DNA of 64,000 bases from an uncultured beta proteobacterium (GTDB lineage: Bacteria > Pseudomonadota > Gammaproteobacteria > Burkholderiales > Burkholderiaceae_C): assembly GCA_903822205.1 (NCBI GenBank), contig CAIJOK010000016.1, positions 1 to 64,000 on the forward strand, written 5' to 3'. This document shows, one piece after another, positions 1 to 7,526 of this stretch (position 1 is its first letter; every line of letters starts with the position of its first letter). Under the pieces are notes generated by a model. The model made no database searches, was not told the origin of the DNA, and was given only the letters and a program-made list of their open reading frames with translations. Made by a program: the position numbers and the translations under genes.

Positions 1-27
1 GTGTAAGCGTTTAGTTCCCCCTTTTTC

Positions 28-196
28 AAATCCCCCCTAACCCCCCTTTGTTAAAGGGGGGAACAAATGCGCCGCATTTATAGGGTGGGCTAACCGTTCT
101 TCCCCCCCTTTGTAAAGGGGGGAACAAATGCGCCGCATTTATAGGGTGAGCTAACCGTTCTTCCCCCCCTTTGTAAAGGGGGGTTAGGGGGGATTT
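28..196. repeat. REP/MITE-like element with C6-TAA-C6 ends
   Basis: The ends are inverted copies of AAATCCCCCCTAACCCCCC. Inside, a unit of about 61 bp is present twice in tandem (for example GAACAAATGCGCCGC begins at 61 and again at 122). Each unit carries a CCCCCCTTTGTAAAGGGGGG-type palindrome able to form a strong hairpin. The same ends bound a 98-bp element at 52831-52928, so this is a dispersed family. No open frame is supported inside it. Confidence 0.8.
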
Positions 197-203
197 ATGT
201 TAT

Positions 204-573
204 TTGTTGCAAAACATCTTTTTTAATTGCACCAGACATTTGGTATGGAGGGTCCAAACGGTTACCCCTTGTTGCTGGCGCAGGAGTGGCGCGTTTGATG
301 GAGCATGCCGATCAATCCAGACTTCTGCTCTCTGTGACCCCTGCTGTAGGCGGTCTGATCGATCGATGCAAGTCTGTGATGCACAATGTACGCAAGGGCT
401 TGAACTTTATGATGGCAATAGCACCACAGTTAGCGCTAATGCTGGGCCACTACATTGTAGAGAAAATCGTCGCGACCAGGCAAAAAAATAACGTTCAGCC
501 AACGCTGACGCTGTCAGCACTTTCGCTGCCTCACCTCAGTATTACGGGTAACAGAGGTATTGATTCACTTTAA
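204..573 (+). other. no recognisable gene; weak open frames
   Basis: A frame open from about 229 and ending near 573, with a possible GTG start at 286, encodes roughly 95 residues with an amphipathic middle. I recognise no family and see no convincing ribosome binding site. A second frame (204-491) overlaps it. It lies between a repeat element and the pilin terminator, so it may be debris of an older gene. Not supported as a functional gene. Confidence 0.2.
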
Positions 574-574
574 A

Positions 575-598
575 CAAAAAAAAGTCCCCGAAGGGACT
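575..598 (-). terminator. rho-independent terminator of the pilin gene
   Basis: On the minus strand the sequence reads AGTCCC-TTCG-GGGACT followed by a run of eight T residues, about 20 bases after the pilin stop codon. A compact stem with a UUCG-like loop and a U tract is a textbook intrinsic terminator. Confidence 0.9.
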
Positions 599-618
599 CT
601 GTTAAGGGATGTGGAAAA

Positions 619-1050
619 TTAACCTTGGCAGCTTGAAGGGCGATATTTAGCAGTAATAGTACCCAAGCATATCCAGTCCACTGATCCTGTAGCACCCAGT
701 GTTCCCTGTAACACGATCGTACTGCCACTGATCTTGGTCTCTTTGGCGGATGCTATCGCAGTAATACTTCCGATAGATGAAGACCCAAAAGAATACCCAA
801 CCGCCGCAACCATGTTGGTTGATTGGCTTGCAAGGACTAGGCTCGCAGTTGGCGGCATTGAGCCAGCGACTTGAGCAGCCTCAGATACAGCCAGTTTGCC
901 ACCTGACGCTGCCAGCATCACTTCGGTCACCTTGGCACGTACCGTGTAATCCTGATACGCCGGCAAAGCCACCGCAGCAAGGATACCAATAATAGCCACC
1001 ACAATCATCAACTCGATCAGGGTAAAACCCTTTTGCATCGTGCGTTTCAT
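619..1050 (-). CDS. pilA: type IV major pilin PilA/PilE precursor
   Basis: Structural subunit of type IV pili, exported and cleaved at the inner membrane by the prepilin peptidase. The protein starts [18 protein letters not shown]: a short basic leader, the G-FTLIE cleavage motif with Glu at mature position 5, and a hydrophobic helix of about 25 residues. Two cysteines near the C-terminus (in ICLG and SSCQ) would form the usual disulfide-bonded loop. At 143 residues it is a normal pilin length. The ATG at 1050 has GGAG at good spacing; a TTG 12 bases upstream also fits the frame but is unlikely. The probable processing enzyme, pilD, lies just upstream in the opposite direction. A sigma-54 promoter and an intrinsic terminator bracket it as a single-gene unit. 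Confidence 0.93.
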   Translation of the reverse strand: MKRTMQKGFTLIELMIVVAIIGILAAVALPAYQDYTVRAKVTEVMLAASGGKLAVSEAAQVAGSMPPTASLVLASQSTNMVAAVGYSFGSSSIGSITAIASAKETKISGSTIVLQGTLGATGSVDWICLGTITAKYRPSSCQG

Positions 1051-1103
1051 AAAAATCTCCAAAAAGTTAAAAGTAAAACAAAGAACGTAACCGGCTCACA
1101 ATC

Positions 1104-1119
1104 AGCAGGTTTTGTGCCA
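1104..1119 (-). promoter_or_regulatory. sigma-54 promoter for pilA
   Basis: On the minus strand TGGCACAAAACCTGCT matches the -24/-12 consensus, with GG and GC separated by exactly 10 bases. It lies about 55 bases before the pilA start. RpoN-dependent control of pilA through PilSR is established in Pseudomonas and several betaproteobacteria; PilSR is not in this window. Confidence 0.75.
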
Positions 1120-1289
1120 GGTGCTTCAATGTCGCGATGGGCCTGGTTTTGTGGTGTTGTGGGTTAACGGATGACCACTTTGACCCTGATCACCCTGCCA
1201 CGCCTGCATTTTGTGTCATAGTGACCGTTCAAGCTGACAATTTTGTCAATGTCGATGGGCAATGGACTGATGGATGGCTTGCCAATTTT

Positions 1290-1462
1290 TGGTGGTGTCT
1301 CACGTTGACATACAAGGTCGTGCTGGGTACGAAATCCATGCCAAAGTTGTCCAAACGCAGTCTGTAAGTCCCGCAGACGTGGCGGGTTTGCGACTGTTCC
1401 ATACCCATCATCACTTTTGACGCATCATGTTCAGCGTTGTATGTCAACGTGAGACACCACCA
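1290..1462. repeat. 173-bp element with perfect 26-bp inverted ends
   Basis: Positions 1290-1315 (TGGTGGTGTCTCACGTTGAC then ATACAA) are the exact reverse complement of 1437-1462. The core of about 120 bp holds a small CCCGC/GCGGG hairpin and only a fragmentary frame. This is the layout of a MITE or an internally deleted insertion sequence. No clear target duplication is visible next to the ends. It sits in a 550-bp gap between pilA and pilD that otherwise holds only the pilA promoter. Confidence 0.65.
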
Positions 1463-1613
1463 GGGCTTGCAGCTTGATGTCGGTCAGGGACAATGTCAAC
1501 AATTTTGAGAAACGTCCTGGCACTTCGTAGAGGCGAATTGATTCGCCAGACCGTGAGGATGGGCGAATGAATTTGCCCCCTATCGACCGTCAGATCGTGC
1601 CAAGTTAGTTTTT

Positions 1614-2534
1614 ATGCGGATCAGGATGTCTGAACTTTTTGAAATTTATATGGACGCGTTTTTTTGGAATTTTGAAACCCTACAGCACGCCGGCTCGGCG
1701 ATGCCTTGCGCCGCCGCCGCTGTCTTGGGGGGGCTGGGGCTGTTGGTTGGCAGCTTTTTGAATGTGGTGATCTGCCGTGTGCCAGCCATGCTGCAGGCCC
1801 AGTGGCAGGCCGAATGTGCCGATCTACAGGGTCTTGAATGCCCTGACAAGCCGGCCTTTAACCTGCTGACACCGCGCTCACACTGTCCCTTGTGCAAACA
1901 CCCTATCGCGTGGTATGAAAACATACCGATCTTCAGTTATCTGTTTTTGCGAGGTCGGTGTGGGCATTGTGCTGCCCCCATCAGCTTGCGTTACCCTGCC
2001 GTAGAGCTTGCTTGCGGTGTGTTGTTTGCTTACTGCGGCTGGCGTTTTGGCATGACCTGGGCCACGCTGGTCTGGTGTGGTTTTGCGGCCGCTTTGCTGG
2101 CGCTGGCCCTGATCGATTGGGACACCACGCTGCTGCCTGATGACATCACATTGCCCCTGCTGTGGGCGGGGTTGGTGGCCTCTGCTCTTCACCTGACCAG
2201 CGTGACTTTGCCTGATTCTGTGTGGGGAGCCGTGGGGGGCTATGTGTCGCTGTGGGCAGTTTATTGGGCTTTCAAACTGGCTACCGGCAAAGAGGGCATG
2301 GGCTACGGCGACTTCAAATTGCTGGCTGCACTGGGAGCCTGGTTTGGCTGGCAGGCGCTCATCCCCATCCTGTTGATGTCTTCGGTTATTGGTGCCGTGG
2401 TGGGTATCGTCATGAAGTTTTCAATCGGTCTGCGCGAAGGCGGCGTGATTCCATTTGGGCCTTTTCTGGCAGGGGCGGGGCTGACAGTCATGCTGGCCGG
2501 GCCTGCGGCCATTCTGAGGTTGGTGGGCTTGTAG
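1614..2534 (+). CDS. pilD: type IV prepilin peptidase / N-methyltransferase PilD
   Basis: Inner-membrane aspartic protease that removes the leader of pilins and type II secretion pseudopilins and N-methylates the new N-terminus. The N-terminal part has GSFLNVVICRVP and the two zinc-type pairs CPLC and CGHC. The two catalytic aspartates lie in ALIDWDTTLLPDD and in the GMGYGDFKL motif. Several transmembrane helices and about 306 residues fit the family. A second ATG at 1626 is an alternative start. It is followed after about 40 bases by coaE and then zapD, an order common in betaproteobacteria. Confidence 0.95.
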   Translation: MRIRMSELFEIYMDAFFWNFETLQHAGSAMPCAAAAVLGGLGLLVGSFLNVVICRVPAMLQAQWQAECADLQGLECPDKPAFNLLTPRSHCPLCKHPIAWYENIPIFSYLFLRGRCGHCAAPISLRYPAVELACGVLFAYCGWRFGMTWATLVWCGFAAALLALALIDWDTTLLPDDITLPLLWAGLVASALHLTSVTLPDSVWGAVGGYVSLWAVYWAFKLATGKEGMGYGDFKLLAALGAWFGWQALIPILLMSSVIGAVVGIVMKFSIGLREGGVIPFGPFLAGAGLTVMLAGPAAILRLVGL

Positions 2535-2572
2535 CTTGATAGCGGTGTTCAGACCGTATCCCTGATGCTGTG

Positions 2573-3202
2573 ATGCGCCCAAACCCATCGCCTCCTTTGC
2601 GGGTTGGACTGACCGGCGGTGTTGGCAGTGGCAAAAGCACGGTGGCCACCCTGTTGGCCCGTTGCGGTGCGGATGTCATCGACACCGATGCTATTTCGCG
2701 CCGTTTGACTGCGCCAGGTGGCTTGGCAATCGATGCCATTGCCCAGGTTTTTGGTCACGGTTACCTGACTGCGGACGGCGCACTCAACCGGCCCCTGATG
2801 CGCACGCGGGTCTTTGCCAACCCCGATGCCAGGCATCAACTTGAGTCCATCTTGCACCCGCTGATCCAACGACAGGCCTTGCAACAAGCCCGCCTGGCGC
2901 AGCAGGCCGGAAGTCGTTGTGTGGTGTTTGAGGTTCCTCTCTTGATTGAATCAGCCACTTGGCATCATGAGGTCGATCAGGTGTTGCTGGTGGACTGCCC
3001 CGTTGAGACCCAAATCAAGCGGGTGATGGAACGCAGCCAACGCGATCGTCCGGCCATTTTGGCGATGATCGCTGCTCAGGCCAGCCGCGAGCAGCGGCAG
3101 CAAGCAGCAGACATCATCCTCTATAACGACGGTCTAAGCTTGGATGAACTTGCCCAGCAAGTGCAGTCGATTGCCGTTGGCTTCGGGCTATCATCGCCCT
3201 GA
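2573..3202 (+). CDS. coaE: dephospho-CoA kinase
   Basis: Phosphorylates dephospho-CoA at the ribose 3'-hydroxyl, the last step of coenzyme A synthesis, in the cytosol. The P-loop GLTGGVGSGKST is at the N-terminus, followed by DVIDTDAISRRL (substrate site) and the lid region ERSQRDRP. About 209 residues, normal for the family. The start could be GTG 2570 or ATG 2573; no strong Shine-Dalgarno distinguishes them. Confidence 0.95.
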   Translation: MRPNPSPPLRVGLTGGVGSGKSTVATLLARCGADVIDTDAISRRLTAPGGLAIDAIAQVFGHGYLTADGALNRPLMRTRVFANPDARHQLESILHPLIQRQALQQARLAQQAGSRCVVFEVPLLIESATWHHEVDQVLLVDCPVETQIKRVMERSQRDRPAILAMIAAQASREQRQQAADIILYNDGLSLDELAQQVQSIAVGFGLSSP

Positions 3203-3323
3203 ATTCCAGACTTCATCGGATTGATCCGGGCTGGATGCCCCCTTTGTGACAGACCGCCCTGCCCGGCCCAAACCCCCGCCCGCAGTGGTTCTGACAGCAC
3301 GTTAGTCTCTTCCAACCTATACC

Positions 3324-4079
3324 GTGATCCTTTACGAATACCCCCTGCATGAGCGTGTTCGCACTTATCTGCGATTGGAGCATCTCTTTTTGCGCTTGGA
3401 CAAGCTGGTCGCGCGGGTGGATGCCCTGGATCATCACTATGCCTTGGCCACGATATTCGAGATCATGGAGATCACCGCACGTCCAGACCTGAAGTCCGAC
3501 CTGCTCAAAGACCTGGACAAGCAGAGACACGCGCTTGATGCCTTTCGTGGCAACCCTTCCGTGTCTGAGGCCGCTTTGAACAGGGTACTGACTCAACTCA
3601 CAATGTGTTTTGAAACGTTAAACGCCCAGATCGGCAAGGCAGGCCTGTCCTTAACTGAAAACGACTGGTTGATGGCCATTCGCAACCGCATCAATATTCC
3701 TGGTGGTACCTGTGAATTTGATTTGCCTTCGTATTACGCATGGCAACACAAAACCGGTGTCACCCGACAGACATCGCTTCAGCAATGGGTAGACGCGCTG
3801 TCTCCTATCGCTTCCTCCGTCCAACTCTTGCTTAAGCTCTTGCGAGACTCAGGCACCCCCAAGAAAGTTGTCGCCACAGCGGGGCAGTTTCAACAAAACC
3901 TACAGCAGGGACGCGCTTTTTTGCTGCTGCGTCTGGCTCTTGAGGTTTCCCAGGAACTGATCCCTGAGATCATCGGCCACCGACTGCTGGTGTCCATACG
4001 CCTGATGCGCATGGACATAGACAATCATCTGTGCCCGGTTCCTGAAGATGTCAGCTTTGAAATTTCGCTGTGTGCTTGA
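3324..4079 (+). CDS. zapD: cell division protein ZapD (DUF1342/YacF)
   Basis: Cross-links FtsZ filaments at the division septum. The start MILYEYPLHERVRTYLRLEH is the family hallmark; the GTG start is chosen because the conserved N-terminus begins there. The rest is mostly helical and ends near a conserved stretch of hydrophobic residues, 251 residues in all. It follows coaE; the small zinc protein YacG that often comes next in related genomes is not here, and a repeat-bearing alkyltransferase gene follows instead. Confidence 0.93.
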   Translation: MILYEYPLHERVRTYLRLEHLFLRLDKLVARVDALDHHYALATIFEIMEITARPDLKSDLLKDLDKQRHALDAFRGNPSVSEAALNRVLTQLTMCFETLNAQIGKAGLSLTENDWLMAIRNRINIPGGTCEFDLPSYYAWQHKTGVTRQTSLQQWVDALSPIASSVQLLLKLLRDSGTPKKVVATAGQFQQNLQQGRAFLLLRLALEVSQELIPEIIGHRLLVSIRLMRMDIDNHLCPVPEDVSFEISLCA

Positions 4080-4130
4080 CCTGTGGGGTTCAATTTGCCA
4101 GAGGTCGATGTGACGGATGATTGATTGATC

Positions 4131-4166
4131 GTTATTGTTATTGTTATTGTTATTGTTATTGTTATT
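4131..4166 (+). repeat. hexanucleotide microsatellite (GTTATT)6
   Basis: Six perfect GTTATT units run directly into two GTGATC units and then GTGAAC. The tract ends 18 bases before the preferred ATG (4185) of the alkyltransferase gene, so copy number would change leader length; read in frame it would encode a Val-Ile repeat. Confidence 0.9.
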
Positions 4167-4184
4167 GTGATCGTGATCGTGAAC

Positions 4185-4739
4185 ATGATTGTCGTTGCAC
4201 ACTTTCAAAGCCCCCTGGGCATGATCCAGCTTTTAGCCAGTGACCATGGCCTTGCCGGTGTCCGGTTTTTGGACACACCGCCCTGCCCACAGGCCACTTT
4301 GGCATCACCTCATCCCGATCATCCCGATCATCCCGATCACCCCGTCCTGCAAGCCGCCACTTGCCAGTTGACAGAGTACTTTGCCCGTCAGCGCATGCGT
4401 TTTGATTTGCCTTTGGACATGCGATGCGGCACCGCCTTTCAACAATCGGTTTGGTATGCGATTTTGGGGGTGGCGTATGGGCAAACGTGGAGCTATGGTG
4501 GCTTAAGCGCCAAAATTGGCAGGCCAATGGCCACCCGGGCCGTCGGAGCTGCGCTGGGGCGCAACCCCCTTGGCATTGTGGTGCCCTGCCACCGGGTGGT
4601 GGGTGCTACCGGCGCACTGACTGGCTACGCTGGAGGATTGGTGCGCAAAGCTACGCTGTTGCAATTTGAGGGCGCTTTTGCGTCAGTCCCCATGAACAAG
4701 GATGATGCCCGATGTTTGGCTACTCTGAAGAGCAAATAG
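4185..4739 (+). CDS. ogt: methylated-DNA-[protein]-cysteine S-methyltransferase
   Basis: Suicide repair enzyme that moves O6-alkyl groups from guanine to its own cysteine. The active-site motif is PCHRVVG, preceded by GTAFQQSVWYAIL and GRNPLGIVV, as in Ogt/MGMT. The start at 4185 gives MIVVAHFQSPLGMIQLL, matching the family N-terminus. An upstream in-frame GTG-type start would add a Val-Ile repeat from the microsatellite, which looks artificial. A second repeat of 9 bp encodes HPDHPDHPDHP at about 4311-4342 in the linker between the N-terminal and catalytic domains. The last 28 bases overlap the next gene. Confidence 0.9.
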   Translation: MIVVAHFQSPLGMIQLLASDHGLAGVRFLDTPPCPQATLASPHPDHPDHPDHPVLQAATCQLTEYFARQRMRFDLPLDMRCGTAFQQSVWYAILGVAYGQTWSYGGLSAKIGRPMATRAVGAALGRNPLGIVVPCHRVVGATGALTGYAGGLVRKATLLQFEGAFASVPMNKDDARCLATLKSK

Positions 4740-4924
4740 CCGCGTTTGGCATGAGCTTTGGCGTGGGGAGCATGATGCTCTACATGCTTTTCATCATTTG
4801 GCAACTGGCCCGTGAGTCCAAGGCAGGCAAGTTTGGCTCACTGGTGATCTTTGTGGGCCTGGCGTTTGGCATGGTGGGCTTTGTCGCCAAATACGCCATT
4901 CAGTGGCTGATGCACATCAAGTGA
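4712..4924 (+). CDS. small membrane protein, DUF2788-like
   Basis: Seventy residues with two hydrophobic helices (GVGSMMLYMLFIIWQLA and GSLVIFVGLAFGMVGFVAKY) joined by a short basic loop. It resembles the DUF2788 proteins of beta- and gammaproteobacteria, which have no known function. The start lies inside the end of the alkyltransferase gene, suggesting translational coupling. Family assignment is from memory of the pattern. Confidence 0.7.
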   Translation: MFGYSEEQIAAFGMSFGVGSMMLYMLFIIWQLARESKAGKFGSLVIFVGLAFGMVGFVAKYAIQWLMHIK

Positions 4925-4970
4925 TCCATCCACCAGCCCCGTGCCAACAAAGGGGGAGCCAATGCAAACA

Positions 4971-6545
4971 TTACGCACCACACACGCGGTTTTTACCGGC
5001 GCGTTTGGCTAGGTACATGGCTTGGTCAGCTCGCCGAATGGCATCCATGCCTGACTCGTTGACGGCCAATTGCGCCACACCGGCACTGAAGGTGATCAGC
5101 ACTTTTTCGGTCCCTGCCATAAAAAACCGTGTGGACAGCTCGCGTTGCAGGCGCGTCATGGCCTCAATGCCCTTGTCCAAGGGGGTGTCGGGTAGCAAGA
5201 TCACAAACTCCTCGCCACCATAACGGGCCAAAGTGTCTTGTGGACGCATGACCTCGCGGGCCACACTGGCCAGATGAGTGAGGGCAATATCGCCCGTCGC
5301 ATGACCCAGGGCATCGTTGAGTTTTTTGAAATTGTCAATGTCCAACAATGCCACGCACAGGGGTGTGTCCTTGCGCCTGACGTTGGAGACTTCACGATTG
5401 ATAGCCTCGTCCAGCCCTTGACGATTGAGGGCACCGGTCAGGTTGTCGTGTCGGGCCTGCAGACTGACCCTGTCCAACTCTTGGTGCAGACGGACCAGCT
5501 CGGCCTCGGTGGCTTCCACCCTTTTTTTCATGCCTTGCAATTCATCTCGGGCCAACTGACTGTCGCTGGCCATAACACGGGTCGCGCCCACCACACTTCT
5601 AAGAACAGGCGCAATTTCGGTGATGCTTTTGGCCTGCTCGATCAACCTGGCACTTTCTTCCAGTTGCGTATGAAACCCGCCCGTGGACTCTGATATGGTG
5701 GCCAAACGTGCGACAAAGGTGGTCAACATTCGGCGCATTTCTTCCTGCGCCAAAGTGGCTCTTGCCTTGGCCTCGGTCTGCTTGAAAATGACATCCTTCA
5801 GACGCTGCTCAACGTCGTCCAGGCGGCGCAAGGTCAGCGGAGGCGCACAGGCCGACAACAAGGCATCTGTCTGGCCTTTAAGCCAAGTATCGTCCAGACT
5901 CAAATGGCTGATGTTTTCAATGATCAATTGCAACAGCTTAAGCAGCATGTTTTTAATTTCGGCTTGGTCCTCTGCGGCAAACGAAAGACGATGCCCATAG
6001 TGGGCCAGCATCAATTTGATGCCGACAGCATCGGGATTGGACTGGCGCAGCGCCTTGATCAGGGTGTTGGATTGCTCTAAAAAACGCTCATCATCATGGC
6101 CCAATGCTGGCAGCGTGTATTCGATCATCCGTGCAATTTGCGCAAAAAACTCAGGTGTCAAAGCCGGCGCACTAACGACAGGCGTGCTATGGGTCTCGGC
6201 GGGGGCGGTTTTGGCGATGTCCACTGGCAACAAGCCCGGGACTGGGGCGGCCGGTGCAGGCGGACTAAACCCACCATAGGCCATCAGGGCATTTTTGACA
6301 CCCTCCCAGTTCATGTGATTGATGGCGGACTCAAGCAGGCCGCACTGTTTTTGCTGTCCGGGGGTCTTGGTGGGCAGGGCCTGCGCAATGTCACGCAGGC
6401 GGTCCACCGGAAAAGGATGTTCCATCGGAACACCTGCAATCTCGCTGTAAATACTCTGGTAATTACCCGGTGTAGGCGGTAATTTGCGGGTCGTCAGTTG
6501 TTTGAGCGTTTCGCGTGCGATTTCAAAAGGTTTTTTGTCAATCAT
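4971..6545 (-). CDS. GGDEF diguanylate cyclase with long N-terminal region
   Basis: Makes cyclic di-GMP from two GTP. The C-terminal ~165 residues form a GGDEF domain with RYGGEEF and DIDNFKKLND; an RxxD inhibitory site (RPQD) lies five residues before the motif, so product inhibition is likely. The N-terminal ~340 residues lack membrane spans, carry a Pro/Ala linker, and have a predicted coiled coil just before the catalytic domain. This part resembles DUF-type sensors of betaproteobacterial cyclases but I cannot name it. It stands alone, with ATG at 6545. Confidence 0.9.
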   Translation of the reverse strand: MIDKKPFEIARETLKQLTTRKLPPTPGNYQSIYSEIAGVPMEHPFPVDRLRDIAQALPTKTPGQQKQCGLLESAINHMNWEGVKNALMAYGGFSPPAPAAPVPGLLPVDIAKTAPAETHSTPVVSAPALTPEFFAQIARMIEYTLPALGHDDERFLEQSNTLIKALRQSNPDAVGIKLMLAHYGHRLSFAAEDQAEIKNMLLKLLQLIIENISHLSLDDTWLKGQTDALLSACAPPLTLRRLDDVEQRLKDVIFKQTEAKARATLAQEEMRRMLTTFVARLATISESTGGFHTQLEESARLIEQAKSITEIAPVLRSVVGATRVMASDSQLARDELQGMKKRVEATEAELVRLHQELDRVSLQARHDNLTGALNRQGLDEAINREVSNVRRKDTPLCVALLDIDNFKKLNDALGHATGDIALTHLASVAREVMRPQDTLARYGGEEFVILLPDTPLDKGIEAMTRLQRELSTRFFMAGTEKVLITFSAGVAQLAVNESGMDAIRRADQAMYLAKRAGKNRVCGA

Positions 6546-6681
6546 GGCATAAGGCCCGGATAAGAGTAGCGGTTAACGGATGTATCCAATCCGCCCCTAA
6601 GCGACAACACGGACACCCAAACCAGCTAAGGTCTCATTCTATCGTTAGCCCCATGAAACAAACCCGATAAAAATCAGATGC

Positions 6682-7278
6682 TTACACCGGCCACACCACA
6701 CCATAGTCATTCAAAATGGCATCCATCGGCTCATCGTGCGGTTCTGGCTCAAAGTCCGGTAAAAATCCCACCCCAAAGCTCAGTCCCACGGCCACCGGAC
6801 GCGGAGTGATCGTGCTGAGTGTGCGGTCATAAAAGCCGCCACCATAGCCCAGCCGATAGCCCCCGGGGGCATAGCCCACACAGGCCACAAACAGCAAGGT
6901 GGGGCAGATCACCTCAGTGTCCTTGGGTTTTGGAATGCCAAAATCGTCGTCTTCCATCGGGCAGCCCGGATACCAAGCATGAAAGCGCAGGGTCTTGTGA
7001 ACCTTGTCGATCACCGGCAGGCCGATTTTTCGTCGCTGGGCCTGATCAAGCAGTTCGCCGTCTTCCTTCCAACGGTGCAGCACTGGCAGAGGGTCAAACT
7101 CTCCTTTGATGGGCCAATAGGCACCGATCACGGTGTCGGTACGCGACAACAACCAGACTCGCATCACCCGTTGCAAAAGTTCCACCCTGGTTTGACGATC
7201 AGGCATACACAGGCGTTGTTGCACCAATTGCTTGCGCCAAGATTGTTTGTCGGGTGGTGGTGGGGTAGAGGGGGTCAT
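6682..7278 (-). CDS. fau: 5-formyltetrahydrofolate cyclo-ligase
   Basis: ATP-dependent conversion of 5-formyl-THF to 5,10-methenyl-THF, rescuing folate. Family motifs are seen in KQSWRKQLVQQRL, GAYWPIKGEFD, and GGYRLGYGGGFYDRTL (ATP-binding). At 198 residues it is the usual length. A divergent tRNA-Thr gene begins 107 bases upstream; in many proteobacteria 6S RNA lies upstream of this gene, but there is no room for it here. Confidence 0.92.
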   Translation of the reverse strand: MTPSTPPPPDKQSWRKQLVQQRLCMPDRQTRVELLQRVMRVWLLSRTDTVIGAYWPIKGEFDPLPVLHRWKEDGELLDQAQRRKIGLPVIDKVHKTLRFHAWYPGCPMEDDDFGIPKPKDTEVICPTLLFVACVGYAPGGYRLGYGGGFYDRTLSTITPRPVAVGLSFGVGFLPDFEPEPHDEPMDAILNDYGVVWPV

Positions 7279-7384
7279 CGCTCAGGTACGGGTGTGGGTC
7301 ACAGGGGTCTATCGCAGTGTGGCTATTTTCTACGGCTTGACACCAAAGCTGGGGGGTCTCATCGCTAAAATCCCTGACCACAAC

Positions 7385-7457
7385 GCCGGTGTAGCTCAGT
7401 CGGTAGAGCAGCTCATTCGTAATGAGAAGGTCGGGTGTTCGATTCATCTCTCCGGCA
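7385..7457 (+). tRNA. tRNA-Thr (anticodon CGU)
   Basis: A cloverleaf can be drawn: acceptor GCCGGTG pairing with CTCCGGC (one T-T mismatch), D-arm with GTAGCTCAGTCGGTAGAGC, anticodon stem around loop TTCGTAA, variable AAGGT, T-arm GGGTGTTCGATTCATCT, discriminator A. The anticodon CGT reads ACG threonine codons. The CCA end is not encoded. It is followed by an intrinsic terminator. Confidence 0.93.
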
Positions 7458-7476
7458 TCATGTCAATCCACAACTT

Positions 7477-7505
7477 AGCCCAGACTAACCCTCTGGGCTT
7501 TTTTG
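7477..7505 (+). terminator. rho-independent terminator after tRNA-Thr
   Basis: AGCCCAGA and TCTGGGCT form a perfect 8-bp stem with a 7-base loop, followed by a seven-T tract interrupted later by G. It lies 20 bases after the tRNA. Confidence 0.9.
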
Positions 7506-7526
7506 TTTTTCGACCTGTACGATTGA

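Noticed and set aside
28..196. Possible CRISPR array (regular repeats)
   Set aside because: Only two 61-bp tandem units that are nearly identical throughout, with no variable spacers; a REP/MITE layout explains it.
204..491. Open frame of 95 residues on the plus strand
   Set aside because: Overlaps another weak frame, has no ribosome binding site or recognised family, and begins in repeat DNA.
3900..4208. Minus-strand frame with a long Asn run
   Set aside because: Antisense reading of the GTTATT microsatellite and zapD; no start signal.
7279..7384. 6S RNA upstream of the formyl-THF ligase gene
   Set aside because: The gap is 106 bases, too short for 6S RNA, and no long imperfect hairpin is visible.
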